From JBEKHT01 sp049511715 (GTDB lineage Bacteria > Chloroflexota > Anaerolineae > Anaerolineales > RBG-16-64-43): a stretch of 64,000 nucleotides of DNA. Position 1 is the stretch's first letter; each line of letters opens with the position of its first letter. The translations under genes and the position numbers were made by a program. Under the pieces are notes generated by a model. The model was given only the letters and a program-made list of their open reading frames with translations, searched no databases and was not told where the DNA came from. The stretch lies in NCBI GenBank assembly GCA_049511715.1, contig JBEKXU010000031.1, positions 1-64,000 of the forward strand, given 5' to 3'. Positions 43,201-53,136 of the stretch are shown here, piece after piece.

Positions 43201-46200
43201 TCAAGGCCCGGGCAGCGCCGCCCCTGGCGAGGCCGTGGCCGGATCCGATTCGATCTTGACCAACACAGCACCCACAGCCACCCGATGAGCGTACGTATTG
43301 GTCAGCGGGTTGTAGTCCTTGCACGTAACCAAGGTCAGCCAGGGCAAATCCTTGTGCCCGAAGGCGGACGTGTCGTCCGGCGCGACGACCTTGTTGGTCT
43401 GGACCTCATAAATATACCGCTGCGCGCCGAAGAGGATGATCAGCTGGTCACCCCATTTCAGGGACTTCAAATTGACAAAGGGACCGGGCAGGCCGTTGGC
43501 GCCATAGACATGGCCGGTGAGCACACTGTTGCCGGACCAGGTGGGGAAAGCCGTCCCCTCCAAGTAGCCCACATCGTTGCCCAGCCAGGTGATATCCCAG
43601 CTGTCGCCTGACTCGGGGACACCGACCACCGCCGTGTTCAGGCCCAGAGTCGGGATTTCAATCGTCATCCCTGAGTTCGCCTTCTGCCCGGCATCCGCCT
43701 GGGCAGGCAGAACGGTGACCCTTCCGGGCGCAAAACCGGTCGCGGGGAGGACCCGGTGTGCGACGATCGTCAGATAGGCGGAGGCCGAGTCGTTGAAGAG
43801 CAGGTCGCCCGGGGAGGTAGTGGTGATCGAAGCCGTGTTGACCCCTCCGGGCGGATGAGCCGACCCGTTGACTTTGGTCACGACGATCACGGTGTAGTAG
43901 TCAGTGGGTGTCACCGTGCCAAATTGGATAGTAAAGGTGTTCCCGGCAATCGTAACAGGGAGGCTCGGATTGGGCAAAATGGTGATGCTGACCACATCCA
44001 GGAAAGACGGCAGGGTGTCGGAGAGATTCACGTTGCTCGCGTCCGTGGCCCCATTGTTTCCCACGGTAATGGTGTAGGTCACCGTGTCGCCAATTCGGGC
44101 GACGGTGGGGCTGGCATACTTGGTCACCGCCGGGTCGCTGATTGCCGCCCCCGTGCTCTTCTGGTCGCCGAAGTCTACCACGGCGCTGGTCCCCGGAGCG
44201 AGAACGACGCTGACGTGGTCCAGGGTTGTATTGATAGGATAGCCCGCCGGATTGGTCTGCACCACTGTATACGTGCCGGGCAGCAGGTTATCGAAGCTGT
44301 AGTTGCCGCCGGAGCCCGTCGCTGTAGCCGTCAGTACATGGCCGTATTGATCCAAGAGCGTGATGGTCACGCCCGAAAGGACCGCGTCACCGCTGTCGAA
44401 CACCCCGTTGGTGTTGGCGTCGTAAAAGACAATCCCGCTGATCTCACAGGCGTTGGGCGAGCGGTTAAGATAGTCCGTGTCCGTCGCGCTGTTGTTAGAG
44501 AGATTCGAGTCGGTCACGCCGGAGGGCGGCAAGACCGAAGCCGTATTGACGATCAGGGTAGCGGCGGTACTTGAGACAGTCGCGGTGAGCCGGTAAATGA
44601 CCTTCTTGCCGACGGGAATGGTCACCGTATCGTTAATGTTTCCGGAACCGCTGGAGGTGCAGCTCGCGCCGGGATCGGCGACACAGGTCCAGGTGGCGCC
44701 CAGCAGCGAGGACGGCACGGTGTCCGTGACCGAGGCTCCGACCACAGTGCTCGGCCCCGCATTGCGGACCACAATGACATACGTCACAGTTGCGCCGCGG
44801 TTTACCCCCGTCAGGCCATCGTTCTTGGTGATCGACAAGTCCGCCGATGGGTTGACCGTCAGCGTGGCAATATTCGACGGGGCGCCCGTTCCGCCGTTCG
44901 AAGACCTCACCGCTCCGGTGGCGTTGTTGTAGGTGCCAGCCGCCAGCGCAGTGACACTTACCGTGACCGTGCAGGTGCCACCCGCCTGGATCGTACCGCT
45001 GGTGAAAGAAAGGGTCGTGGCGCCCGCGGCGGGCGAAAAGGTTGGGGTGCCACAGTCCGCTGTGATGCCGCTCGGCGGGGTAGAGACGACCAGATTAGTG
45101 GGGAGATCATCGGTGAAGGTAACGCCCGCTAAGGGCACGGTATTCCCGGCCGGCGCGGTGAGGGCGAAGGTCAGGGTGCTCTTCCCGCCAAGTACGATCG
45201 CGCCCGGCGCGAAGGACTTGCCGATCGTCGGAGGCGCCACGACCGTCAGCGTGTCGCTGGCCGTGTTGCCTGTCCCGCCGTTCGACGAGGTGACGGGACC
45301 GCTCGTGTTCTGGTAGCTTCCCCCCGACCCGGCCGTCACGCTGACGGTTACCGTGCACGTGCCGCCCGGCACCACCGTCCCAGAATGCAGCGTGATCGAA
45401 GTGCTGGTGCTGGTGACCGACCCGCCGCACTGCAGGGAACTGGGCGCGGTGGTGACCATCAGCCCGGCGGGAAAGGCGTCCGTGAATCCGACCCCCGTGA
45501 GCGCAACTTTGTTGGTCGAGGGGCCCGTGATCGTGAAGGTCAGGATCGAACTCTGTCCCACCGCAATCGGGTTGGGTGAGAAGGCCTTCCGGATGGACGG
45601 GGCGACGATCTTGTAGACCGTCACGGAGCTGGGCGGGGAGGTCACGGTGCGCCCTCCGGCGGGAGCGTCCTGGGCCGTCGCGGTCGCAGTGTTGGTCACC
45701 GACCCCTTGGTCACATCGCCAGGAAGGACGGTGTACAACGACGGAGCATCGCAGCTGATGTTGGCGTAGGGGGCAAGAATCGTGGCCGAGCTGCACGTGA
45801 ACTGGGCCTCATTGTTGATATGGTCGTCCGAGACATAGAACGGCCAATAGAGAGTCACCGGCCCCGTGTTCGTAAGCGTGTAGCTGTAGCTGATCGTATT
45901 CCCTGCAGTCTGGTAGCCCACCGTCGAAGTGTGCTTGGTCAAGGTCAGCGCCTCGAGGTAGGCCGTCGCGCTGCTCGGATTGGATGTCACCGGGCTGGTT
46001 TGTGACTGGGTCCCCCAGCCCGTCGCCGTCGCCGTGTTCTGGACTGACCCCGCGGCGACATCCCCCGGTTTCACCGTGTAGCTTGCAGTGCAGCTGGTCT
46101 GGGTGTTGACGTCAAGGTAGGTCGCGGCCCCGCATCCGAAGACTCCAATCAGGTTATCCTGCACCTCGAACGGGCCGTAGAGAGTCCGGTCTCCCGTGTT

Positions 46201-49200
46201 CGTTAGCGTGTAGGTGTAGCTGAGCGTGTCATCGGCGTGCTGATAGGTCGGGGTGGAGATCGTCTTCTGGAGCGTCAGCCCCGCCCCCGCCACGTACAGC
46301 GTGTCGGTTGCCGTATTCCCGGTTCCCCCGTTGGCGGAGGCAACCGCGCCGCTTGTGTTCACGTAGGTCCCGCCGAACGCGGCCGTCACCGTCACCTGAA
46401 CCGTGCAGGAACTGTTGACCGCGATCGTCCCGCCGGACAGGGTTATTGAGTCCGACGTGTTGGTCACCGTTCCGGCGCACTGTGGCGAGGCAGGCGGCGA
46501 GGCAACCGTCACGCCGGCCGGAAGCTCATCCGTGAAGCCAACCCCCGACAAGGCGAGCGGATTCGCCGAAGGATTCATAATCGTAAATGTCAGCAGGGAG
46601 GTTCCGCCGGCGGATATGGAATTGGGGTTGAAGGCCTTTCCGATCTGCGGAGGCCCCAGCACGTCCAGCGTGTCCGTCGCGGTGTTCCCAGGCCCGCCGT
46701 TCGTTGAGCTGACTTGGCCGCTCGTATTCGTGTAGGCCCCCCCGGAAGGTGCGGTCACACTGACAACGACCGTGCAGCTCTGGCCCGCACCGATCGTCCC
46801 TCCCGCCAAGGTCACCGAGGCCGAGTCGGGCGTACTGGTCACGGAACCGCCGCACTGCGCCATATCGGGCACGCTGGCGACCGTCAGACCGGCGGGGAAA
46901 TCGTCTGAAAAACCGACCCCGGTCAATGCGGTGTCCGGATTCGGATTCGTGATCGTAAACGTCAGGACGGAGGTTCCGCCCGCCGCGATCGGGTTGGGCG
47001 AAAAGTCCTTGCCGATGGACGGCGGAGCCAGGACCGGATTCACCACAAGCGTATCGCAGGCCTTCTGGTTGGTCGCGCCTTCCGTGTCCTGCAGCGCGCC
47101 CGCGGCGATGCAATCCTGGTAGCTCCCAGCCACCGGAGCTGTCACCTCGACCTGGATCGTGCAAGAGGAACCTGAGGCGAGCGACCCGCCCGCCAGGGTG
47201 ATCGAGCCGGCCCCCGTCGGGCCCGTTACCGTGCCCCCGCACTGAGAGGTGGAGACATCCGTGGCCACGGTCATCCCCGACGGGAAGTCGTCGGTCATTC
47301 CCATTCCATCCAGCTCCGTGCTCCCTGTGTTCTGGATCGTGATCTGCAAGTTCGAGGTGTTCCCCGAGCCCGCTGAGATCGGGTTCTGGAGGAAGAGCTT
47401 GGTGACGGAGGCCCCGGGAAGGTTGGTCAGCGAGGCCGAGGTGGCCTCGCTGTTGATGGCTCCGTTTTCTGACTTGACCGCCCCTGCGGCAATGGTGTTG
47501 GTCAGGTTGGCGCTCACGGTCATGGTGATATTGAGCGTCAGTGTGCAGCTCGCGTAGGCTGCCAGGCTGCCTCCACTGAAGGAGAAGAGTGTGGCCCCTG
47601 GGGTTGCGCTCAGCGTCCCGCCGCAGGTCCCCACGGAGGGAGAGGGCGGATTGGCGACGATCATCCCGCCGCCTGTCCCCAGCATGGGGTCCGTAAACTG
47701 GATGCCAGTGAGGACCGCGTTGTTTGGATTGGACAGCAGGACGGTCAGCGTGGAAGCCGAGGCGGCAAAGACCGTCTGGGGGCTAAAGCCCTTGACCACA
47801 TTGATCTGGACCGATTCGATGGTCAGGTAGGCCCCCGCCCCGTCCGGATTGGACACCAACAGCGAGGTGCCGTGGATTGTCCCGGAGACATTCCCGCTCG
47901 GGATGTAGTTCCAGTACGCCCCGGGTACCCCCTGCCCGATCACATCGACGCTCACTGTGCATAGGCCCGGGACGCCAGAAACATCTGCCGGCAGGATCCC
48001 CCCGCTCATCCCGATCAATTGGCTTCCGGAATTTGCGGTGATGGTTGCGTTGGGGCAGGTCGTGCGCACGTTCGGTGTCGAGGCGACCGCGACCCCGCTC
48101 GGTAGGGTGTCAGAAAACGAGACGCTGTCCAGCTGGCTGGTATTGGTGTTGGTCAGCGAGACCGTCAGGGTGGAGACCCCGTTGGGTCCAACCACCGGGG
48201 GATAGAACGCCTTGCTGACCGAGAGGCCGCTGACATTCAGATTGGCGGTGAGGTTCCCCGCCAAGTCGCGCACCTCGGTATCGGATATGTTCACGGGGGA
48301 AATGGTGTCCGTGACCGTTCCCGGCGTGCTGCTGGTGACATCGACCCCCAGGGTGCAGGTCCCGCCCTGCGCGACCACGCCTCCCGTGAAGGTCAGAGAG
48401 GTGTCACCCGGCTGAGGAGTGAACGTCGGGGGCGGCGAGCTGCCGCAATTCGTTGTAGCCGGGCTCGGGGTTCCTGCCACCTGAACCCCGGAAGGCAAGG
48501 CATCGGTGAGGGAAAGGTTCGTGAGGTGGGTGTCGGCCGGTGCGGTGATCGTGATGGTCAGCCGCGAAATGCCACCCACAGGGATCGAGGACGGAGTGAA
48601 CCCCTTGCTCCCGCTCAGACCCAAGCCGGTTGCGTACACGGTCAGGTTGGCCGTCCCCGCAAGCACGTTGCTGGCCCCCTGACTCGTGGTCACCCCGCCG
48701 ACCGGGATGCTGTCCGTGTACGTTCCAGGGATGGATGAGGCAATCTTTAAATGCACCTGACAGGTGCCGGGCGTGGACACCGAGCCGTCCGGGACGGTCC
48801 CACCGCTGAGGCTGACCGACGAACTGGTGTTTGCGAGGCTTCCGCCGCAGGTGGTCGTGGGCGCAGGGGACACTACGCTCAGTCCGGAGGGCAGGCTGTC
48901 GGTGAAGGAGACCCCGGTATAAGCTGAAGGGGTGGGGTTGCTGAGCGTGATGGTCACCTGGCTGCTGCCGCCCTGCTGGAAGGCAACGGGCGAGAACGCT
49001 TTCGTGACCCCGATCGATTGCACATTGAGAGTTGCCAGAGCCGCCGCGCCGTTGGTCACGTCCTGATGGGTCTGAATGGCATTGGCCGGAATCGTGTCGG
49101 TGTAGATTCCCGGAGTGCTGGAGGTCACCTGGACCTTGAGGGTGCATGATCCGGCAACCGCAATGATTCCGCCGCTGAAGTTCAGGGCGGTATCGCCCGG

Positions 49201-49956
49201 GTTCGGGGAAAAGACGGCCGTGCTGCCGCAGCCCGAGTTGCTGGCGCCGGCTGGCGAGGCGACCTGCAGCCCAGTTGGCAGGGAATCCGCGAAGGCCACG
49301 CCCGTCAGCTGGTAGTTACCATCGTTGTTCGTGATCTGGATGGTCAAGGTGCTGGGCTGGCCGATCCAAACCGTGTTTGGCGCAAAGGTCTTGCTCAGGG
49401 AGGGTGGAAGAACCGCATTGACCTCCAGGGTCGCGCTCGCCGGGGTCGAATTGGATACCTCGATCGTTTGGGAGGGATCCGTGGCCTTCAGCGTGCCGGC
49501 CGGGATCGTGTTGACCAGATTGCCGGCGGTGGTAGAGGTGACATCCACCGTCACCGTGCACGATCCCGGGGTCGTGCCGCTCTGCGCGGGAACTGTCCCG
49601 CCAGAAAGGGAAAGCGTGCTGCCCACCGCGCTCACGCTTCCGCCGCAGGAGTTGGTGACGTTGAGGGAACTGGCGAAGCTCATGCCGGCCGGCAGGGTAT
49701 CAATCCATGCCGGCGGAACCGCCGAAAGGGTCAAAGAGAACGGGTTGGGGTTGTAGATCGAGACGCTGAGGGTCGAGATCCCCCCGGCCGGAATGGAGAT
49801 CGGGGAAAAACTCTTGTTCATTTGGGCCGAAAAATAGGGGCCCTGGGCCTGGGCGGGGCTGTACTGCCAAAAGGTGGCCAAGATGAAAAGAAGCAGTATC
49901 CCAATCGGGGCAACGCGGTGAAGGATCGCTGTGTGGTCAAGCTGCGAGGAATGCAT
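43201..49956 (-). CDS. Giant DUF11-repeat surface protein with internal LPATG and C-terminal sortase
   Basis: A 2251-residue secreted protein. Residues 1-38 form a signal peptide ('ILLLFILATFWQYSPAQAQ'). About 11 similar modules follow, each opening with K-x-F-x-P and carrying a Cys pair ('CGG' and 'CTV' motifs), plus two divergent modules ('TISYSYTLTNTG'), a DUF11 module, an SdrD/Cna-B-like domain ('VFYDANTNGVFDSGDAVLSGVTITLLD') and a last DUF11 module. Then comes LPATGF (residues 2070-2075), followed after about 30 residues by a class D/E-like sortase domain with His2149 (TGHV), Cys2212 (LVTCKDY) and Arg2225 (AHRV). No C-terminal membrane helix is seen. The start at 49956 gives the signal peptide directly; longer readings are rejected. 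It is probably a fibrous adhesin or scaffold. Confidence 0.88.
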   Translation of the reverse strand: MHSSQLDHTAILHRVAPIGILLLFILATFWQYSPAQAQGPYFSAQMNKSFSPISIPAGGISTLSVSIYNPNPFSLTLSAVPPAWIDTLPAGMSFASSLNVTNSCGGSVSAVGSTLSLSGGTVPAQSGTTPGSCTVTVDVTSTTAGNLVNTIPAGTLKATDPSQTIEVSNSTPASATLEVNAVLPPSLSKTFAPNTVWIGQPSTLTIQITNNDGNYQLTGVAFADSLPTGLQVASPAGASNSGCGSTAVFSPNPGDTALNFSGGIIAVAGSCTLKVQVTSSTPGIYTDTIPANAIQTHQDVTNGAAALATLNVQSIGVTKAFSPVAFQQGGSSQVTITLSNPTPSAYTGVSFTDSLPSGLSVVSPAPTTTCGGSLANTSSSVSLSGGTVPDGSVSTPGTCQVHLKIASSIPGTYTDSIPVGGVTTSQGASNVLAGTANLTVYATGLGLSGSKGFTPSSIPVGGISRLTITITAPADTHLTNLSLTDALPSGVQVAGTPSPATTNCGSSPPPTFTPQPGDTSLTFTGGVVAQGGTCTLGVDVTSSTPGTVTDTISPVNISDTEVRDLAGNLTANLNVSGLSVSKAFYPPVVGPNGVSTLTVSLTNTNTSQLDSVSFSDTLPSGVAVASTPNVRTTCPNATITANSGSQLIGMSGGILPADVSGVPGLCTVSVDVIGQGVPGAYWNYIPSGNVSGTIHGTSLLVSNPDGAGAYLTIESVQINVVKGFSPQTVFAASASTLTVLLSNPNNAVLTGIQFTDPMLGTGGGMIVANPPSPSVGTCGGTLSATPGATLFSFSGGSLAAYASCTLTLNITMTVSANLTNTIAAGAVKSENGAINSEATSASLTNLPGASVTKLFLQNPISAGSGNTSNLQITIQNTGSTELDGMGMTDDFPSGMTVATDVSTSQCGGTVTGPTGAGSITLAGGSLASGSSCTIQVEVTAPVAGSYQDCIAAGALQDTEGATNQKACDTLVVNPVLAPPSIGKDFSPNPIAAGGTSVLTFTITNPNPDTALTGVGFSDDFPAGLTVASVPDMAQCGGSVTSTPDSASVTLAGGTIGAGQSCTVVVSVTAPSGGAYTNTSGQVSSTNGGPGNTATDTLDVLGPPQIGKAFNPNSISAGGTSLLTFTIMNPSANPLALSGVGFTDELPAGVTVASPPASPQCAGTVTNTSDSITLSGGTIAVNSSCTVQVTVTAAFGGTYVNTSGAVASANGGTGNTATDTLYVAGAGLTLQKTISTPTYQHADDTLSYTYTLTNTGDRTLYGPFEVQDNLIGVFGCGAATYLDVNTQTSCTASYTVKPGDVAAGSVQNTATATGWGTQSQTSPVTSNPSSATAYLEALTLTKHTSTVGYQTAGNTISYSYTLTNTGPVTLYWPFYVSDDHINNEAQFTCSSATILAPYANISCDAPSLYTVLPGDVTKGSVTNTATATAQDAPAGGRTVTSPPSSVTVYKIVAPSIRKAFSPNPIAVGQSSILTFTITGPSTNKVALTGVGFTDAFPAGLMVTTAPSSLQCGGSVTSTSTSITLHSGTVVPGGTCTVTVSVTAGSGGSYQNTSGPVTSSNGGTGNTASDTLTVVAPPTIGKSFAPGAIVLGGKSTLTFALTAPAGNTVPLAGVTFTDDLPTNLVVSTPPSGITADCGTPTFSPAAGATTLSFTSGTIQAGGTCTVTVSVTALAAGTYNNATGAVRSSNGGTGAPSNIATLTVNPSADLSITKNDGLTGVNRGATVTYVIVVRNAGPSTVVGASVTDTVPSSLLGATWTCVADPGASCTSSGSGNINDTVTIPVGKKVIYRLTATVSSTAATLIVNTASVLPPSGVTDSNLSNNSATDTDYLNRSPNACEISGIVFYDANTNGVFDSGDAVLSGVTITLLDQYGHVLTATATGSGGNYSFDNLLPGTYTVVQTNPAGYPINTTLDHVSVVLAPGTSAVVDFGDQKSTGAAISDPAVTKYASPTVARIGDTVTYTITVGNNGATDASNVNLSDTLPSFLDVVSITILPNPSLPVTIAGNTFTIQFGTVTPTDYYTVIVVTKVNGSAHPPGGVNTASITTTSPGDLLFNDSASAYLTIVAHRVLPATGFAPGRVTVLPAQADAGQKANSGMTIEIPTLGLNTAVVGVPESGDSWDITWLGNDVGYLEGTAFPTWSGNSVLTGHVYGANGLPGPFVNLKSLKWGDQLIILFGAQRYIYEVQTNKVVAPDDTSAFGHKDLPWLTLVTCKDYNPLTNTYAHRVAVGAVLVKIESDPATASPGAALPGP

Positions 49957-50778
49957 CTTCACACATGGCAGCGCCCTTGAGAGTGGCGGAGGGCGCAGGT
50001 CCCTTTCATGACTGCGGGCCCGTGTCCAACCTGAGACCATCCTTGTGTCTCGGCCAGCGGTGCGTGCAACAACCCTGTCCGCTTGGGAAAGCTCACACAC
50101 CTGGGATGCGTGAGTACGCCAGACTTGATCCGAAGGCCTTCGGCCAAAACTATGGGCTCGATCGCTCACGCCCCGGCGGGGCTACGCGACCAGCGCGCCA
50201 TGACTCAAACTCGTTGCCTTGTTTGGAGCGAAACGCGACCCCGGTGCGAACATCCGGGGTCACTCCAGCACTGGCTATTATGACACCGAGCGGCCAAGTC
50301 GGCAAAGTGCCCGATCCCCCGGCCTCTCCATTCGGGCGATTCCGACTTGGGACCATCAAGCAGAAGAAGACGGGACTGGATCCCGGGCACGGCAATCGTG
50401 GAGGCGCGCGCTTGAATCTTGGATTGTGAAGGCTTTAACGGCCTTGCTTGTGCCGAAGCAAGGGCGACGGATCCCCGGCGGCCACTCGCCCCGCGGGATG
50501 GTGACAAACCGGTGAAGCTGAGGCTTGCGCTTGGTGAAAGATAGCCCATAGTTAGGCATATCGGTTGCTGTTCCGTGATAGCATCTTACGAGGCGTGAGA
50601 CGATCTAGAATAGTGGTTGTAATGAGGAATAGGAACCATGCCCGCCGGGAATACAGTTGAGCCCAATTTCAGGCTCCGGGGGTTTAGGGTTGGCGGCGAT
50701 GTAGATCTCCGCCGTCAGTTCTGAGGTAGGAAGGCCAGCGGCTGACCCGGCGTGGGAGGCCCTGGGCAAGGAGGCGGT
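49957..50778. other. Long spacer upstream of the giant surface-protein gene
   Basis: About 820 bases between divergent genes. It must contain the promoter of the giant gene. No operator or small gene was recognised. Confidence 0.35.
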
Positions 50779-51168
50779 ATGCCCGAGAATCACTATAGCT
50801 ATGATGAGCTCCTTGGAATGGTGGACGGGAACGACTATGAGGTTGGTCGCGCCGCGGCCGGGGCGCTGGGCCTCGTGCCTCGCGATGTCGCGGACAAGGT
50901 GGCGGCAGAATGCTTTTTCCTGCGGATCAGCCTGGAAGGGGTCTACCTCCCGGGTTCCGTTCTGGCCGGGAGATCGGTGATCGGATTCGAATCCGACTTC
51001 TTTGCCAAATACAGGAGCAATCCCACCAAGCAGACCGAGATCATCCTGCGCGAGTGCGCCCACCATATGCTCGGGCATCAAAAGGGATGGGAACACAAGG
51101 ACCCGGGAGAAGACATGGAGGCCGACATGCTCGCCCACCAGTGGCTTGCCAATTGGGCCACCCTGTAG
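50779..51168 (+). CDS. Small protein with degenerate HExxH-like motif
   Basis: A 129-residue soluble protein. The C-terminal half reads like an ImmA/IrrE-type zinc-protease core: 'EIILRECAHHMLGHQKGW', then 'GEDMEADMLAHQWLANWA'. The first His of H-E-x-x-H is replaced by Arg (R-E-C-A-H), while the second His, the following H-x-L-G-H and a downstream Glu-rich 'E-D-M-E-A-D-x-L-A' helix remain. It is probably an inactive or altered metal site. The start at 50779 follows GGAGGCGGT. The N-terminal half (SYDELLGMVDGNDYEVGRAAAG) is unassigned. No toxin/antitoxin or phage partner is adjacent. Confidence 0.6.
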   Translation: MPENHYSYDELLGMVDGNDYEVGRAAAGALGLVPRDVADKVAAECFFLRISLEGVYLPGSVLAGRSVIGFESDFFAKYRSNPTKQTEIILRECAHHMLGHQKGWEHKDPGEDMEADMLAHQWLANWATL

Positions 51169-51808
51169 GAAAAGATAGCGCCTCTGCGTCCGAGGATGAG
51201 GCTGGCCCTTGCAGGAGTGGGCTAGTGGGTCCGGACCAAACCCCTCTGCCTCAACCGGGGTGCCAGGCCGAAGGTCCACTCCCCCGAGCATGGCACCCAT
51301 TCAAAAAGCCCGACCTTACGAAACAGGATTGCTTTGTCTCAAAACCAACAGCCTGTTGGGAGTTGGGCTGTCCCACCGCTCACAAGGTCCTGCGAAGGGG
51401 TTGGGCATGTCAAGTCCCAGCCGGGGGCCCAAGAACCAGGGAGCGATGATGCTTGGGCTCTGCCTTAGGGGGCGGTTCAGACAGCCTGGCCCTTCTTTCC
51501 GGAAACCCTGGGGCGGTTCTCCAGGATCTGTCGGGCCGAGCTGGTCGGTCCCGATGGAGCCGGGCACAGGGTAGCGGCACCGCCCCCCTCGCTGGCGACC
51601 GCATTTATAATGAAGGCCGGTCGCCGCGATGCGGATCATGCGGTGGCGATGCTCCCAGGGCCTGCCGGTTGCCGCCTTGGCTGGCCCGCGTCTGGGCCGT
51701 GTTCGGGGCAATCCGCGCACCTTTCAAGTGCAAGCTGTCCCTTGGCGGCGGCCCTTCTCAGGAGCAGCTTCGGCTGCATTGGGCTGCAAATCGAAACAGA
51801 GGTGGACC
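51169..51808. other. Long spacer, nothing recognised
   Basis: About 640 bases between two plus-strand genes. GAGGTGG before 51809 is the ribosome site of the selenoprotein gene. Confidence 0.35.
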
Positions 51809-52318
51809 ATGGCTTTGGTCACATTGGACACTCCCGCGCCAAATTTCACCCTGCAGGACTATCAGGGTCAGACCGTGCAGCTGTCAGACTTCCGTGGAAA
51901 ACAGAACGTCCTGCTTGTGTTTAATCGGGGGTTTGGCTGACCGTTCTGCCGCCGGCACATGGCGCAGTTGCGCCAGGACTATCAGGAGTTAGTAAACCGG
52001 CAGGCCCAGGTGATTGTTGTAGGCCCGGATGATGCCAAAGCCTTCGCGGCCTTCTGGAAGGAGAATCAACTGCCCTTTGTTGGCCTCCCCGACCCGAAAG
52101 CCAGCGTCCTGCAGTTGTACGGTCAGGAAGTGAACTTGTTCAAGCTGGGACGCATGCCGGCTCAGGTGATTGTGGACAAATCCGGCATGACCCGGTTCGT
52201 GCACTACGGCCATTCGATGTCCGATATCCCGGAGAACGCAGAGGTTCTGGCCTTGCTCGACCAGCTGAACGCAAGCCCGTCTGCCATCCATTCGGCCAAG
52301 TCCAAGGGAACGTCCTAG
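51809..52318 (+). CDS. Peroxiredoxin-like selenoprotein (U-x-x-C, in-frame TGA)
   Basis: A 169-residue thioredoxin-fold, AhpC/TSA-type protein read through a TGA at 51938-51940. Before it: 'TPAPNFTLQDYQGQTVQLSDF' and 'NVLLVFNRGFG'. Directly after it, in the same frame: 'PFCRRHMAQLRQDY', then 'VVGPDDAKAFAAFW', 'PDPKASVLQLYGQEV', 'GRMPAQVIVDKSG'. Relatives have R-G-x-x-C-P-F-C at this place, so TGA stands exactly where the first redox Cys belongs, giving Sec44-Pro-Phe-Cys47. A SECIS-like hairpin follows at a suitable distance. It would reduce peroxides or thiols. The ATG at 51809 has GAGGTGG upstream. Selenocysteine machinery is not in this window. The alternative is a TGC/TGT-to-TGA mutation. 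Confidence 0.8.
51960..51975 (+). promoter_or_regulatory. Candidate bacterial SECIS hairpin
   Basis: TGGCGC pairs perfectly with GCGCCA around the loop AGTT, inside the coding sequence. The loop G (51967) is 26 bases after the TGA, within the 16-37 base window of bacterial SECIS models, and is in one of the first two loop positions followed by U, as those models require. Confidence 0.65.
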
Positions 52319-52486
52319 CTGAAGAAGAAGGATAGGCGCGGAAGGCGGCCCGGGGACAAGTCTGGCAGGTGCTCGCCATAGGGCCAGGCTGAACTCGCCG
52401 TCGTCGGTTCCTGCGATTCTTACGTAATTGCCTGCCAAGCAAGGACGAGCAGGGTCTTCCCTGTTTCCCTTGGCGCTCCCCTGACC

Positions 52487-52876
52487 TCACTTCCTTCCTG
52501 ACTTACTGCTCCGATTTCGACGTCCGGTCCTAGGGGACTTTGGCCTCTTGTGGAGCGGCTGGTACACACCGAGCTTCCCGCCCCCGGGCAATGTGATATG
52601 AGTCAAGTAGCCCCACGTCAGCTGCTGCGCCCGGCTGCATCGAACCTTTTGCTTCTTCATGTCCAGGATGAAATCCTCGATCTTGTCGCAGAGCAGGTAA
52701 AACTCGTGACGGCCGCTCCGCCGGGAGGGGTGGACAGCCACTTCCGAGGGCGGCAACCCGAAGATCAGCCACCCGCCCCCCACGTCGACACTCGGCAATC
52801 CGATAACGTGCGAGAGGAACTCGCGGTCTGCCTCGGCTTTGCGGCTGTAGAGGATGCTGTGAGCCCCGATGATCAT
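52487..52876 (-). CDS. VOC-family (glyoxalase/extradiol-dioxygenase fold) protein
   Basis: A 129-residue single-domain VOC protein. The beta-alpha-beta-beta-beta pattern is visible: 'IIGAHSILYSRKAEADREFLSHVIGLPSVDVGGGWLIFGLPPSEVAVHP', then 'HEFYLLCDKIEDFILDMKKQKV' and 'LTHITLPGGGKLGVYQP'. A His in 'GAHSILYS', a His in 'RHEFYLLC' and a terminal 'GVYQP' occupy usual metal-ligand or fold positions. The tail is Lys/Arg/Ser-rich. The start at 52876 follows GGAGGGAAGATC. Function is unspecified; family roles include glyoxalase, epimerase and resistance proteins. It converges with the selenoprotein gene. Confidence 0.8.
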   Translation of the reverse strand: MIIGAHSILYSRKAEADREFLSHVIGLPSVDVGGGWLIFGLPPSEVAVHPSRRSGRHEFYLLCDKIEDFILDMKKQKVRCSRAQQLTWGYLTHITLPGGGKLGVYQPLHKRPKSPRTGRRNRSSKSGRK

Positions 52877-53136
52877 GATCTTCCCTCCGCGATTCTCGAA
52901 TTCTTTCCAGCAATGCACGACCGGTACCTAGCACGGTCTTCCAGGGCAGGAACCCACTTGCCCTTGGTGAAGTGAACATTCCGACCCATCGCGGGACGGA
53001 GTGAAGGATGCAGGCCGCCAGAGGCTCATCGCCCCACGGTCCCCGGAGGGCAGAGAATGCCCGCCGTCATGCGCCCGTCGCTTCCGGCTCGGGCCGAAGA
53101 AGCACCGCAGGCGGACCCGATGAGGAAACGGGCCGC

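Noticed and set aside
51629..51940. Short stand-alone protein ending at the TGA, with a separate gene from 51959
   Set aside because: Both parts are one thioredoxin-fold protein in the same frame, with six codons of conserved motif between the TGA and the next ATG.
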